Assembly (NCBI GenBank): GCA_026647215.1
Contig: JAPKHC010000061.1
Span: 1-13,623 of the forward strand
DNA length: 13,623 bases
Direction: 5' to 3'
DNA from: F1-120-MAGs118 sp013360535
GTDB lineage: Bacteria; Planctomycetota; UBA1135; GCA-002686595
Part shown: positions 1 through 7,642 of the stretch, piece by piece
How positions within the stretch are numbered: the first letter of the stretch is position 1
How the letters are laid out: each line of letters starts with the position of its first letter
Translations under genes and position numbers: made by a program
The notes under the pieces: model-generated
Databases searched by the model: none
What the model saw: the letters and a program-made list of their open reading frames with translations, nothing else
Told to the model about the DNA's origin: nothing

Positions 1-139
1 CGCCTCGGCCTGAGGCTCCCCAAGCGCCTGCGAACGCCGCTCAAGATGCCACCGATGTAGTGGGAACGGACAGCACCAAAACGGCCCTGGCACACGCCCC
101 AGGGCCGATCTCGACCGACAACCTTTCAAGTCAGGCTAG
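1..139. other. Left-edge segment unrelated to RhuM; possible end of an upstream gene
   Basis: This short stretch precedes the RhuM remnant and does not continue its reading frame: the in-frame triplet just before RhuM homology is TAG at 137-139. Frame 1 is open from base 1 to a TAG at 58-60. Frame 3 is open from base 3 to a TGA ending at 177 and would encode a Pro/Ala/Thr-rich tail. Its third codon positions are clearly less GC-rich than in the genes downstream, so neither frame is convincing. The stretch may hold the 3' end of an upstream gene, but I cannot name one. Confidence 0.35.
82..107. terminator. 9-bp perfect hairpin, terminator-like
   Basis: CGGCCCTGG at 82-90 pairs perfectly with CCAGGGCCG at 99-107 around an 8-base loop. 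Directly outside the stem on the left is CAAAA, so on the minus strand the stem is followed by a short T run, as in an intrinsic terminator for a leftward transcript. On the plus strand no T tail follows. It could end a gene on either side of the window edge or be unrelated to termination. Confidence 0.4.
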
Positions 140-631
140 ATCGTCCAGAACAAGCTCCACCACGCCGTCACCGGCATGACCGCGCCCGAGCTGATCGCCG
201 CGCGCGCCGATGCGACCCAGCCCAACATGGGGCTCACGACCTGGAAGGGCGGCGCCGTGCAACGCGCGGACGTCACGGTCGCCAAGAACTACCTGCACGA
301 GGACGAGATCTCGGAGCTCAACCGCATCGTCGTGATGTTCCTCGACTACGCCGAGGACCAGTCGCGCCGCAAGCAGGCGATCCACCTCGCCGACTGGGCG
401 CGCAAGCTCGACGAATTCCTGCGCTTCAACGAGCGCGCGGTGCTCCCCGACGCCGGTCGCGTGAGCCGCGACGACGCCGACGACAAGGCGCACGCCGAGT
501 TCGAGCGCTTCGCACAGCACCGCCGCGAGCTCGCCGAGGCCCAAGGCGAGGCCGACAACCTCAAGGCGCTGGAGGACCTCGCGAAGGAGCGGCCCAAGCG
601 CAAGCGGCGCAAGCCCAAGGACGAGTCGTGA
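140..631 (+). pseudogene. rhuM: RhuM-family protein, C-terminal part only (5'-truncated)
   Basis: RhuM-family proteins (named from a Salmonella pathogenicity-island gene) are commonly about 330-350 residues and are often found between hsdM and hsdS in type I RM operons. Their molecular role is not settled. What remains is the family's C-terminal third. Frame translation from base 140 gives VQNKLHHAVTGMTAPELI, then QPNMGLTTWKG, VAKNYLHEDEISELNRIV and FLDYAEDQSRRKQ, and a Lys/Arg-rich tail. The conserved block starts before the first ATG (176), which corresponds to an internal methionine, and an in-frame TAG lies at 137-139. There is no Shine-Dalgarno before 176. The N-terminal DNA-binding-like part is absent. 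The stop overlaps the hsdS start (GTGA, 628-631). I infer a truncated gene. A short protein from 176 could still be made, but probably not a functional RhuM. Confidence 0.78.
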
Positions 632-1983
632 GCTTCCCGAGATACCCCAAGTACAAGCCCAGCGGCGTCGAGTGGCTCGGCGAGGTGCCGGAGCATTGGG
701 ACGTGAAGCGGCTCAGGAGGCTCGTCGGCCTGAATCCGTCCAAGTCCGAAACGGCCTCGATGCCGACCGATTCGCTGGTCTCCTTCCTCCCGATGGAGGC
801 GATCGGTGAGAACGGGTCGATCGACCTGGAGCGGCAACGTGTGCTGTCCGAGGTTGCGTCGGGCTACAGCTACTTCCGCGACGGCGACGTGGTCATCGCG
901 AAGATCACGCCGTGCTTCGAGAACGGAAAGGGAGCCTTGGTTCGAAGCCTGACGAACTCATGTGGATTCGGGACCACGGAGTTGATCGTGATGCGGCCCA
1001 ACCCCGCGTCGATGGAGCCCGAGTTCCTGCACCGGCTTGTCACGTCAGACAGCTTCCGCAAGCTCGGAGAGGCGTCGATGTACGGCGCCGGCGGACAGAA
1101 GCGCGTGCCAGATGACTTTGTCCGCGAGTTCCCAGCGCCTCTGCCGCCAACGCCAGAGCAACGCGCAATCGCCGCGTTCCTGGACCGGGAGACGGCGAAG
1201 ATCGACACGCTGATCGCGGAGCAGGAGAAGCTGATCGAGCTGCTCGCGGAGAAGCGCCAGGCCGTCATCTCCCACGCCGTCACCAAGGGCCTCAACCCCG
1301 CCGCCCCCATGAAGCCCTCCGGCGTCGAGTGGCTCGGCGACGTGCCCGCGCACTGGGGCACGATGCCGCTCATGCGCCTTGTCCCTGAGGAGAGGAGAAT
1401 CATGTATGGCATCGTGTTGCCCGGTCCCGACGTGGATGTCGGGGTACCCATCGTGAAGGGTGGAGACGTGGCGCCTGGACGACTAACCCTGGACCAGCTC
1501 AAGCGAACGACGAATGAGATCGAAGCGAACTATGCCAGATCGAGGCTCAGGGGCGGCGACATCGTCTATTCGATCCGTGGGAGCATTGGTGACGCGGAGA
1601 TGGTGCCCGCAGAGATCGAAGGGGCGAACATCACGCAGGACGTTGCCCGTGTAGCGCCGCGCCTCGAAGTCCACGGTCAATGGCTACTCCAGGCGCTTCG
1701 ATCGACTGGAGTGTTTGCCCAACTCGACGCAACCGCAGGTGGTGCCACAATTCGCGGCATCAACATCTTCAGCCTTAAGCGCGCACAGATTCCAGTGCCA
1801 CCGCTTCGCGAGCAAGTCGCGATTGCAAACTGGCTGGAACGAGTAGTCGCCGCTTCCGACGCGCTTTCCGCCGAAGTCGGCAGTGCCCTGCAACTTCTGA
1901 AGGAACGCCGCTCCGCGCTGATCTCGGCCGCGGTCACGGGCCAGATCGATGTCCGCAACGTCGTGCCGGAGCACGCCGCATGA
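628..1983 (+). CDS. hsdS: Type I restriction-modification specificity subunit HsdS
   Basis: HsdS is the DNA-recognition subunit of the type I complex and binds two HsdM and two HsdR subunits in the cytoplasm. The 451-residue product has the expected two-fold build. Target recognition domain 1 (about residues 10-160) is followed by a helical conserved spacer (about 170-225, PPTPEQRAIAAFLDRETAKI then EKRQAVISHAVTKG). Target recognition domain 2 (about 230-385) is followed by a second spacer (about 395-445, PPLREQVAIANWLE then ERRSALISAAVTG). Each half opens with the same phrase, PSGVEWLGEVPEHW at 11-24 and PSGVEWLGDVPAHW at 230-243. The start is GTG at 628, overlapping the RhuM stop. The stop TGA at 1981-1983 overlaps the next ATG. 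The recognition domains, especially bases 1370-1800, look less GC3-biased than the spacers and hsdR, as expected for exchangeable domains. The recognised sequence cannot be deduced. Confidence 0.94.
   Translation: MSFPRYPKYKPSGVEWLGEVPEHWDVKRLRRLVGLNPSKSETASMPTDSLVSFLPMEAIGENGSIDLERQRVLSEVASGYSYFRDGDVVIAKITPCFENGKGALVRSLTNSCGFGTTELIVMRPNPASMEPEFLHRLVTSDSFRKLGEASMYGAGGQKRVPDDFVREFPAPLPPTPEQRAIAAFLDRETAKIDTLIAEQEKLIELLAEKRQAVISHAVTKGLNPAAPMKPSGVEWLGDVPAHWGTMPLMRLVPEERRIMYGIVLPGPDVDVGVPIVKGGDVAPGRLTLDQLKRTTNEIEANYARSRLRGGDIVYSIRGSIGDAEMVPAEIEGANITQDVARVAPRLEVHGQWLLQALRSTGVFAQLDATAGGATIRGINIFSLKRAQIPVPPLREQVAIANWLERVVAASDALSAEVGSALQLLKERRSALISAAVTGQIDVRNVVPEHAA
664..683 (+). repeat. Direct repeat copy 1 within hsdS
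   Basis: The 20 bases at 664-683 are identical to those at 1321-1340. Both encode the GVEWLG phrase that opens each half of HsdS. The match continues imperfectly on both sides. The pair is the nucleotide trace of the internal duplication of the specificity subunit and a possible site for homologous exchange of recognition domains. Confidence 0.85.
1321..1340 (+). repeat. Direct repeat copy 2 within hsdS
   Basis: Second copy of the 20-base repeat found at 664-683, at the start of the second HsdS half. The copies are 657 bases apart, the spacing of one recognition-domain-plus-spacer unit. Confidence 0.85.
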
Positions 1984-2906
1984 GCCAACGAGCCAAGACG
2001 ATCCAGATCTTCCTCCCGGGCGGCGATCCGCGAGGGATCCGCATCGCGGAGATCACCACGCGCATCGTGCAGGTGATCGAGGTGCCGCGCAGCTTGCTCG
2101 ACGCGTTCCTTGCGATGCCCGAGAGCCGCAAGGTGGCCGTCTACTTCCTGTTTGGCGCCGGCGAGCAGGACGGCGAGCCGATGGTCTACATCGGCCAGAC
2201 CGGCGATCTGCAGCAACGGCTCCCGTCGCACAACAAGTCCAAGGACTTCTGGGAGCGGGCGCTGATCCTCATCTCACGGACGGACAGCCTGACGCAGACG
2301 CACGCGCTGTATCTGGAATGGTTGTGCCTCCAGAAGAGCGACGAGGCGGGGCGCTACTCGGTGGAGAACGCGAACAGCGGCAGTCGACCGCACACTCCTG
2401 CGCCGCTGGAAGCGGACTGCGAGGAGATCTTCGAGACCGGCCACGCGCTGCTGGCGACGCTCGGGTTCCCGCTGTTCGATCCCGTCGGTCGCCGATTTGT
2501 CGCCCCCACCGCAACGACCTCCGCACCCGAGTCCATCGAGACGCCAGGCGCGACCTGGACCAGCGAGGAGTACGTCTGTCGGAGCTCCGACGCCAACGGT
2601 CGAGGTCTGTATACGCCAGAGGGCTTCGTCGTGCTCAAGGACTCTTACGGTCGCAGCGAGGTGGTGCCATCAATGAAAGGCATGCCATTGGAGCAGAACC
2701 GCAACGACCTGATCGCGCAGGGGGTGCTGGCGATCGAAGGAAACCGCGCGCGGTTCACCAAGGACTACCTATTCCGTTCCCCGAGCGCCGCCGCCGGCCT
2801 GTTGATGGGGCGATCCGCCAACGGGTGGGTGGAGTGGACGACGAAATCGGGCAAGACCCTCGATCAAGTAGTCCGCGGCAACCCTGATACGAGAGTCTCG
2901 CGGTGA
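1980..2906 (+). CDS. GIY-YIG nuclease domain protein with C-terminal DUF4357
   Basis: This 308-residue protein has an N-terminal GIY-YIG endonuclease fold. The GIY strand is seen as VAVY (52-55) and the YIG strand as VYIGQTGDLQQRL (from residue 69), with Arg80 as the likely catalytic arginine. YLEWLCL contains Glu113 at the place of the metal-binding glutamate. The C-terminal part (about 200-305) reads as DUF4357: GRGLYTPEGFVVLKDS, then DYLFRSPSAAAGLLMGRSAN, then GWVEW and a GKTLD end. GIY-YIG/DUF4357 proteins recur next to type I RM genes, but their role there is not established. The ATG at 1980 overlaps the hsdS stop (ATGA) and the TGA at 2904-2906 overlaps the hsdR GTG, so it sits inside the RM operon and is probably co-translated. 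It could be an accessory nuclease or a regulator of restriction. Catalytic activity is inferred from motifs only. Confidence 0.88.
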   Translation: MSQRAKTIQIFLPGGDPRGIRIAEITTRIVQVIEVPRSLLDAFLAMPESRKVAVYFLFGAGEQDGEPMVYIGQTGDLQQRLPSHNKSKDFWERALILISRTDSLTQTHALYLEWLCLQKSDEAGRYSVENANSGSRPHTPAPLEADCEEIFETGHALLATLGFPLFDPVGRRFVAPTATTSAPESIETPGATWTSEEYVCRSSDANGRGLYTPEGFVVLKDSYGRSEVVPSMKGMPLEQNRNDLIAQGVLAIEGNRARFTKDYLFRSPSAAAGLLMGRSANGWVEWTTKSGKTLDQVVRGNPDTRVSR

Positions 2907-5900
2907 GCCTCCACAAGGAAGTGAACTTCGAGGTCGAGATCTGCGAGCAGCTCGGGCGCCGCGGGTGGCTGTACGAGGCGGGCGACGCGGCGAAGTACGA
3001 CCGGGCACGGGCGCTGTGGCCCGAGGACCTGATCGCATGGCTGAAGGAGTCGCAGCCCGAGGTGTGGGAGGCGCTCACGAAGAACCACGGCTCGAAGGCC
3101 GAGGCGACGCTGCTCGAGCGCGTGCGAGAGCAGCTCGACCAGCGCGGGACGCTCGACGTGCTGCGTTTTGGCATCGACATGCTCGGGTTGCGCAAGCCCG
3201 CGGCGTTGGCGCAGTTCAAGCCGGCGTTCGCGCTCAACGCCGAGATCCTCGCGCGCTACGGCAAGAACCGCCTGCGCGTGGTGCGGCAGGTGAAGTACTC
3301 GCTTGCGAACGAGAACTGCCTCGACCTCGTGCTGTTCCTCAACGGTGTGCCGGTCGCGACGGTCGAGCTCAAGACCGACTTCACGCAGAGCGTGCAGGAC
3401 GCCATCGATCAGTACCGCTTCGATCGCGAGCCGCGGCCGAAGGGGCAGGCCGTCGAGCCGCTGCTCTCGTTCCCGCAGGGCGCGCTCGTGCACTTCGCGG
3501 TCTCCAACCGCGAGGTGTACATGGCGACGCAGCTCGCGGGCCCGGCGACGAAGTTCCTGCCGTTCAACAAGGGCGACAACGGCGGCGCTGGCAACCCGCC
3601 CAACTCGGGCGGCGGGCATCGCACGGCGTACCTGTGGGAAGAGGTGTGGGAGCGCGAGAGCTGGCTCGAGATCCTCGGGCGCTACCTGATCGGCGAGCGC
3701 GACAAGAAGCAGAAGCCGTCGCGCACGATCTTCCCGCGTTACCACCAGCTCGACGCGACGCGCAAGCTGCAGGCGGCGGTGCTCGCCGACGGGCCGGGCA
3801 CCAAGTACCTGGTCCAGCACTCGGCGGGCTCGGGCAAGACGAACTCGATCGCGTGGACGGCGCACTTCTTCTCGGAGCTGCACGACGCGCAGGCGAAGAA
3901 GGTTTTCGACAGCGTGCTGGTCGTGTCCGACCGCAACGTGATCGACGCGCAGTTGCAGGATGCGCTGTTCAGCTTCGCGCGCACGACCGGCGTGGTCGCG
4001 ACGATCACGGGCGAGAGTGGGTCGAAGAGCAAGGAGCTGGCGGAGGCGCTCTCGGGCACGAAGAAGGTCGTGGTGTGCACGATCCAGACGTTCCCGTTCG
4101 CGCTGGAGGCCGTGCGGGACCTCGCGGCGACGCAGGGCAAGCGCTTTGCGGTGATCGCGGACGAGGCGCACAGCAGCCAGGCCGGCGAGGCGGCGGCGAA
4201 ACTGAAGGCGGTGCTGTCGGCGGAGGAGCAGAAGGAACTCGACGACGGCGGCGAGGTGAGCGGCGAGGACGTGCTCGCGGCGCAGATGAGCTCGCGCGCG
4301 GACGACCGCGGCATCACGTTCGTCGCGTTCACGGCGACCCCGAAGAACAAGACGCTCGAGATCTTCGGCACGCGGCCGGACCCGACGCGCAAGCCCGCCG
4401 CCGACAACATCCCGCGGCCCTTCCACGTGTACTCGATGCGGCAGGCGATCGAGGAGAAGTTCATCCTCGACGTGCTGCGCAACTACACGAGCTACTCGGT
4501 GGCGTTCAAGCTGGCTCACCGGGGCGAAGAGCAGGACTCGACCGAGGTCGAGCGCAGCGCGGCGCTCAAGAAGCTGATGGGCTGGGTGCGCCTGCACCCC
4601 TACAACATCGCGCAGAAGGTCGAGGTGGTGGTCGAACACTTCCGCTCGCACGTGGCGCCGCTGCTCGGCGGGCGCGCGAAGGCGATGGTGGTGGTCGGCA
4701 GCCGCGTCGAGGCCGTGCGCTGGAAGCTCGCGATCGACAAGTACATCCAGTCGAAGCGCTACGCGATCGGCACGCTGGCGGCGTTCTCGGGCGAGGTGAA
4801 CGACCCGGAGTCGTCGCCGGATCCGGTGAGCGAGCACTCGAAGCTCCTCAATCCCAACCTCAACGGCCGCGACATCCGCGAGGCGTTCAAGGGCGACGAT
4901 TACCGCATCCTGCTCGTCGCCAACAAGTTCCAGACGGGGTTCGACCAGCCGCTCCTGTGCGGCATGTACGTCGACAAGCGGCTCGCGGGCATTCAGGCCG
5001 TGCAGACGCTCTCGCGCCTCAACCGCGCGCATCCGGGCAAGGACACGACGTTCGTGCTCGACTTCGTGAACGATCCCGAGGAGGTCCTCGAGGCGTTCCA
5101 GATGTACTACGAGACGGCGGAGCTGTCGGGCACGACGGATCCCGATCTGGTGTTCGACCTGCGTGCCAAGCTCGACGCGACCGGCCACTACGACGACAAC
5201 GAGGTCGAGCGCGTGGTGAAGGTGGAGTTGGATCCGAAGGCGCGGCAAGGCGATCTGGTGGCGGCGCTCGAGCCCGTGTTCGATCGGGTCATGCGCAAGT
5301 ACAAGGCCGCGCGCGACGCGCTGCAGGTTGCGCGGCAGCGTGGCGACAAGAACGCCGAGACCGCTGCGCAAGAGGAACTCGACGCCCTTGTGCTCTTCCG
5401 CGGCGACATGGGCGCCTACCTGCGGCTCTACACGTTCCTGTCGCAGATCTTCGACTACGGCCAGACGGCGCTCGAGAAGCGCGCGATCTTCTACAAGCGC
5501 CTGATTCCGCTGCTCGACTTCGAACGCGAGCGCGCCTCGATCGACGTCTCGAAGGTCCAGCTCACGCACCACGCGCTGCGCAACAAGGGGACGGCGAACC
5601 TCGGGCTTCTGAGCAACGCCGGAATCCTGATCGACCCGCATCAGGACGCTGGCGCCGGTGCCGTGCAGGAGAAGGAGAAGGCGTACCTCGCCGAGCTGAT
5701 CGAGCGCGTGAACGAGCTCTTCTCCGGCGACCTCACCGACAGCGACAAGCTCGTCTACGTCAACGAGGTGCTGCGCACCAAGTTGCTCGAGTCCCCCACG
5801 CTCCAGCAGCAGGCCGCCAACAACTCGAAGGAGCAGTTCGCCGCCTCGCCGGACCTCTCGAAGGGCCTCGTCGACGCGATCATGGAGTCCTACGACGCCC

Positions 5901-6016
5901 ACACGTCGATGAGCCAACAGGCCCTCGATTCGAAGCCCGTGCAGGACGGCCTCTTGCGCCTGCTGCTCGACTACGCCGGCCTCTACGAGGCGCTGCGCAA
6001 GCGGGCGACGGGATAG
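2903..6016 (+). CDS. hsdR: Type I restriction enzyme R subunit HsdR (nuclease and ATP-dependent translocase)
   Basis: HsdR reels in DNA using ATP and cuts it when the type I complex meets an unmethylated site. The 1037-residue length is normal for the family. The N-terminal HSDR_N nuclease shows the PD-(D/E)XK set Asp141, Glu155 and Lys157 (CLDLVLF then VATVELKTDF). The SF2 motor has Walker A SAGSGKT (307-313, Lys312), motif II DEAH (420-423) and motif III TATP (477-480). The second RecA-like lobe carries KFQTGFDQPLL and motif VI QTLSRLNR (701-708). A helical C-terminal region (about 750-1037), expected to contact the methylase core, completes it. The start is GTG at 2903, inside a GTGA overlap with the GIY-YIG gene. 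All catalytic motifs look intact, so the subunit itself seems functional. Restriction would still need HsdM, which is not in the window. Confidence 0.97.
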   Translation: MSLHKEVNFEVEICEQLGRRGWLYEAGDAAKYDRARALWPEDLIAWLKESQPEVWEALTKNHGSKAEATLLERVREQLDQRGTLDVLRFGIDMLGLRKPAALAQFKPAFALNAEILARYGKNRLRVVRQVKYSLANENCLDLVLFLNGVPVATVELKTDFTQSVQDAIDQYRFDREPRPKGQAVEPLLSFPQGALVHFAVSNREVYMATQLAGPATKFLPFNKGDNGGAGNPPNSGGGHRTAYLWEEVWERESWLEILGRYLIGERDKKQKPSRTIFPRYHQLDATRKLQAAVLADGPGTKYLVQHSAGSGKTNSIAWTAHFFSELHDAQAKKVFDSVLVVSDRNVIDAQLQDALFSFARTTGVVATITGESGSKSKELAEALSGTKKVVVCTIQTFPFALEAVRDLAATQGKRFAVIADEAHSSQAGEAAAKLKAVLSAEEQKELDDGGEVSGEDVLAAQMSSRADDRGITFVAFTATPKNKTLEIFGTRPDPTRKPAADNIPRPFHVYSMRQAIEEKFILDVLRNYTSYSVAFKLAHRGEEQDSTEVERSAALKKLMGWVRLHPYNIAQKVEVVVEHFRSHVAPLLGGRAKAMVVVGSRVEAVRWKLAIDKYIQSKRYAIGTLAAFSGEVNDPESSPDPVSEHSKLLNPNLNGRDIREAFKGDDYRILLVANKFQTGFDQPLLCGMYVDKRLAGIQAVQTLSRLNRAHPGKDTTFVLDFVNDPEEVLEAFQMYYETAELSGTTDPDLVFDLRAKLDATGHYDDNEVERVVKVELDPKARQGDLVAALEPVFDRVMRKYKAARDALQVARQRGDKNAETAAQEELDALVLFRGDMGAYLRLYTFLSQIFDYGQTALEKRAIFYKRLIPLLDFERERASIDVSKVQLTHHALRNKGTANLGLLSNAGILIDPHQDAGAGAVQEKEKAYLAELIERVNELFSGDLTDSDKLVYVNEVLRTKLLESPTLQQQAANNSKEQFAASPDLSKGLVDAIMESYDAHTSMSQQALDSKPVQDGLLRLLLDYAGLYEALRKRATG

Positions 6017-6078
6017 ATCCTCGCGCGAGAAATCAGTCTCGAAGCGAGCTGTTGACGGCCGGGGCGCAACGCCGACGC

Positions 6079-6549
6079 TTAACCGTCCGCGAGGTAGCCC
6101 CAAGCCTCGGCATCGGCCGTGCTCCACAGGTTCGAGTCACTCACCTCGATCAGCGAACCGGCGGGGATCGAGAACCCTCTCGGGACCTCACGCATGCTGG
6201 TTCCGTTCCCAACAACGTCGCTGTTGTTGCTGGCATTCATCATCCCCGAGAACGCTCTTAGCTCCGTCACGCCGCCGATCTTGAGCTCCACGGTCCCGAA
6301 GCCGAGCGAGTTGCTTGCCGGATTCCGCGTCCCCAAGGCTGTGACCACGAACCACTTGTTGGCAGGAACGATGAAGGGCGTTCCTTCTCGGATCCGCACC
6401 ATGTCCTGCGGGCGAATGAGTGCCTGCGGTGACGGTCGCGCGAGCGACGGGACCGCGGGTTGCGGCGACTGGGCCATCGAGACGAACGCGAGCACGGTCA
6501 GGCCAACACCGACGAGCAGCGACGACGGACAAAGCGTGATGGGCTTCAA
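6079..6549 (-). CDS. Secreted protein of unknown function
   Basis: The product is about 156 residues. It starts with a convincing Sec signal peptide: MKPITLCPSS, a hydrophobic stretch LLVGVGLTVLAFV, and a likely cleavage after SMA before QS. The rest is a small globular-looking domain with a VRIREGTPFIVPANKWFVVT segment and alternating beta-like stretches. No family is recognised with confidence. I chose the TTG at 6547-6549 because GAGG lies about 7 bases upstream and a basic residue follows directly. An in-frame TTG at 6559-6561 is the alternative. The gene is convergent with hsdR (62 bases between stops) and is not part of the RM operon. It may be exported to the periplasm or cell surface, and the location comes from the signal peptide only. 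Confidence 0.6.
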   Translation of the reverse strand: MKPITLCPSSLLVGVGLTVLAFVSMAQSPQPAVPSLARPSPQALIRPQDMVRIREGTPFIVPANKWFVVTALGTRNPASNSLGFGTVELKIGGVTELRAFSGMMNASNNSDVVGNGTSMREVPRGFSIPAGSLIEVSDSNLWSTADAEAWGYLADG

Positions 6550-7280
6550 TGGAGACCTCAATCAGGAGTCGGAGGCGCTCACGATGCGACGCAGTCACGC
6601 CGCATGGCGGGCGATAGGAAGGATCGATTGGACCGTCCGCGCAACGAGGATCAGCCTCCCGGCGGTTTCGAAGCGCGGTGACGGTACCTGTCGGAGTGGA
6701 AGCCTAGGGAGGCCGCGAGTCCAGCGGTACTGAGATCCGCGCGTCTGCTGGAACGTGCGCCTGCAACGCCGGCAGAGCAGCCACGAACCAAGTCCCGAGA
6801 GCGTGCGAAGCCGTGAGTGGCGCGCGACGCGCTGACGCCGGTCCTCACTGCAATGGGAAGCGCGGTCGAAGAAGGGGCAAGCGAATTCGCGAGGGTGAGA
6901 GCGTTCCATGCCGCGATTCCGAGCGTTGGCGGGCGGTCGGGTCCCGGCCATCGTGGGCCCGGCACGGGCGACCACATGCCGATCGTGCGCAGGACTGAGC
7001 TCCTCAGTGGCTTGGGCGGCCATCGCCAACACGTCCCGCTCCGCTCGCCTGACGCGGGAGCACCCGCACGCACGGCCCGCCGGAATGGGACGGCGGATTG
7101 GAGCATGCGCCGGGTGCTCGTAGTTTGCGGGAGCACGGGGACCACAGTCGGCGGACGAGCCCATCGGCCGCGGCTCGGCACGGCGAAGCCGGTGGAGCTT
7201 CTGGAGCGAATCGAGGTCCGGCAGCGGGGCGAGTTCTCGACTTCACGGCCCGTTGGCGAGGAATCCAACCACCTTGAGAG
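6550..7280. other. Gene-poor stretch, possibly decayed coding DNA
   Basis: No reading frame here is convincing on codon use or recognisable motifs. Open frames exist on both strands but their third positions are far less GC-biased than in neighbouring genes. The only hint is on the minus strand at 6595-6909, a 104-codon frame with two partial cysteine knuckles (CPFF and, later, LCRRCRRTF) that resembles a damaged zinc ribbon. With the decayed phosphoribosyltransferase directly to the right, this looks like a region of gene decay. Confidence 0.5.
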
Positions 7281-7642
7281 TCAGGGGCGACGGAACGTTC
7301 CTCCGTGTGGAACTCGCTCGATTCGCCCGACCACCGGGCTGAGGACGTCCACGAAGTCCTCGGGCTCACTTGCCGAGCGAAGAACGGCGAAGCACCGGAT
7401 CTCAGCGTTTGGGAAGGCCATGGCCAGCCGACTCGCCGCCGCGAGCAGCGTCGCGCCGCGTGTGATCACGCCATCGACCAAGACGAGGCGTGTCGGCATG
7501 AGCCCGCCGGAGACGACGCGCAGGCTCTCGAACTGCTCTTCCACCGAAGGGTGAGCCGCGGCAGCAGACCACGCCGCCTTGGGCAAGGCCCGCGCACCGA
7601 GTAGGACAAGAACGACGCGAATTCGGCCTCAGAAAGGAGCAT
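7281..7642 (-). pseudogene. ComF-like phosphoribosyltransferase, internally deleted and frameshifted
   Basis: The minus strand begins with ATG at 7640-7642 and encodes MLLSEAEFASFLSYSVRG (to about base 7589), a plausible native N-terminus. It then changes frame to a second part, which reads to a TGA at 7281-7283. That part contains EEQFESLRV and the PRPP-binding loop LVLVDGVITRGATLLAAASR (about 7430-7487). Canonical loops read VLVDDVxTTGAT, so one acidic residue and one threonine are altered. Intact type I phosphoribosyltransferases are roughly 200 residues. Here only about 120 remain, so the middle of the fold (about 80-100 residues by my estimate) is missing at the 7586-7591 junction. The start overlaps the end of the DprA-like gene by 14 bases, indicating a former translationally coupled pair. 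The ComF-like assignment rests mainly on the loop and the DprA partner. Confidence 0.72.

Noticed and set aside
2864..6127. Very long minus-strand open frame (1087 codons) opposite hsdR
   Set aside because: It is the shadow of hsdR's codon bias in GC-rich DNA. The translation is Arg/Leu/Val/His-rich without motifs, while the plus frame has every HsdR motif.
2965..6261. Plus-strand 1098-codon frame overlapping hsdR
   Set aside because: Same cause: an Arg/Ala/Gly-rich translation with no domain. It runs past the hsdR end only because stops are rare in this frame.
6817..7554. Plus-strand 245-codon frame
   Set aside because: Runs antisense to the phosphoribosyltransferase remnant, has weak codon bias and no motifs.
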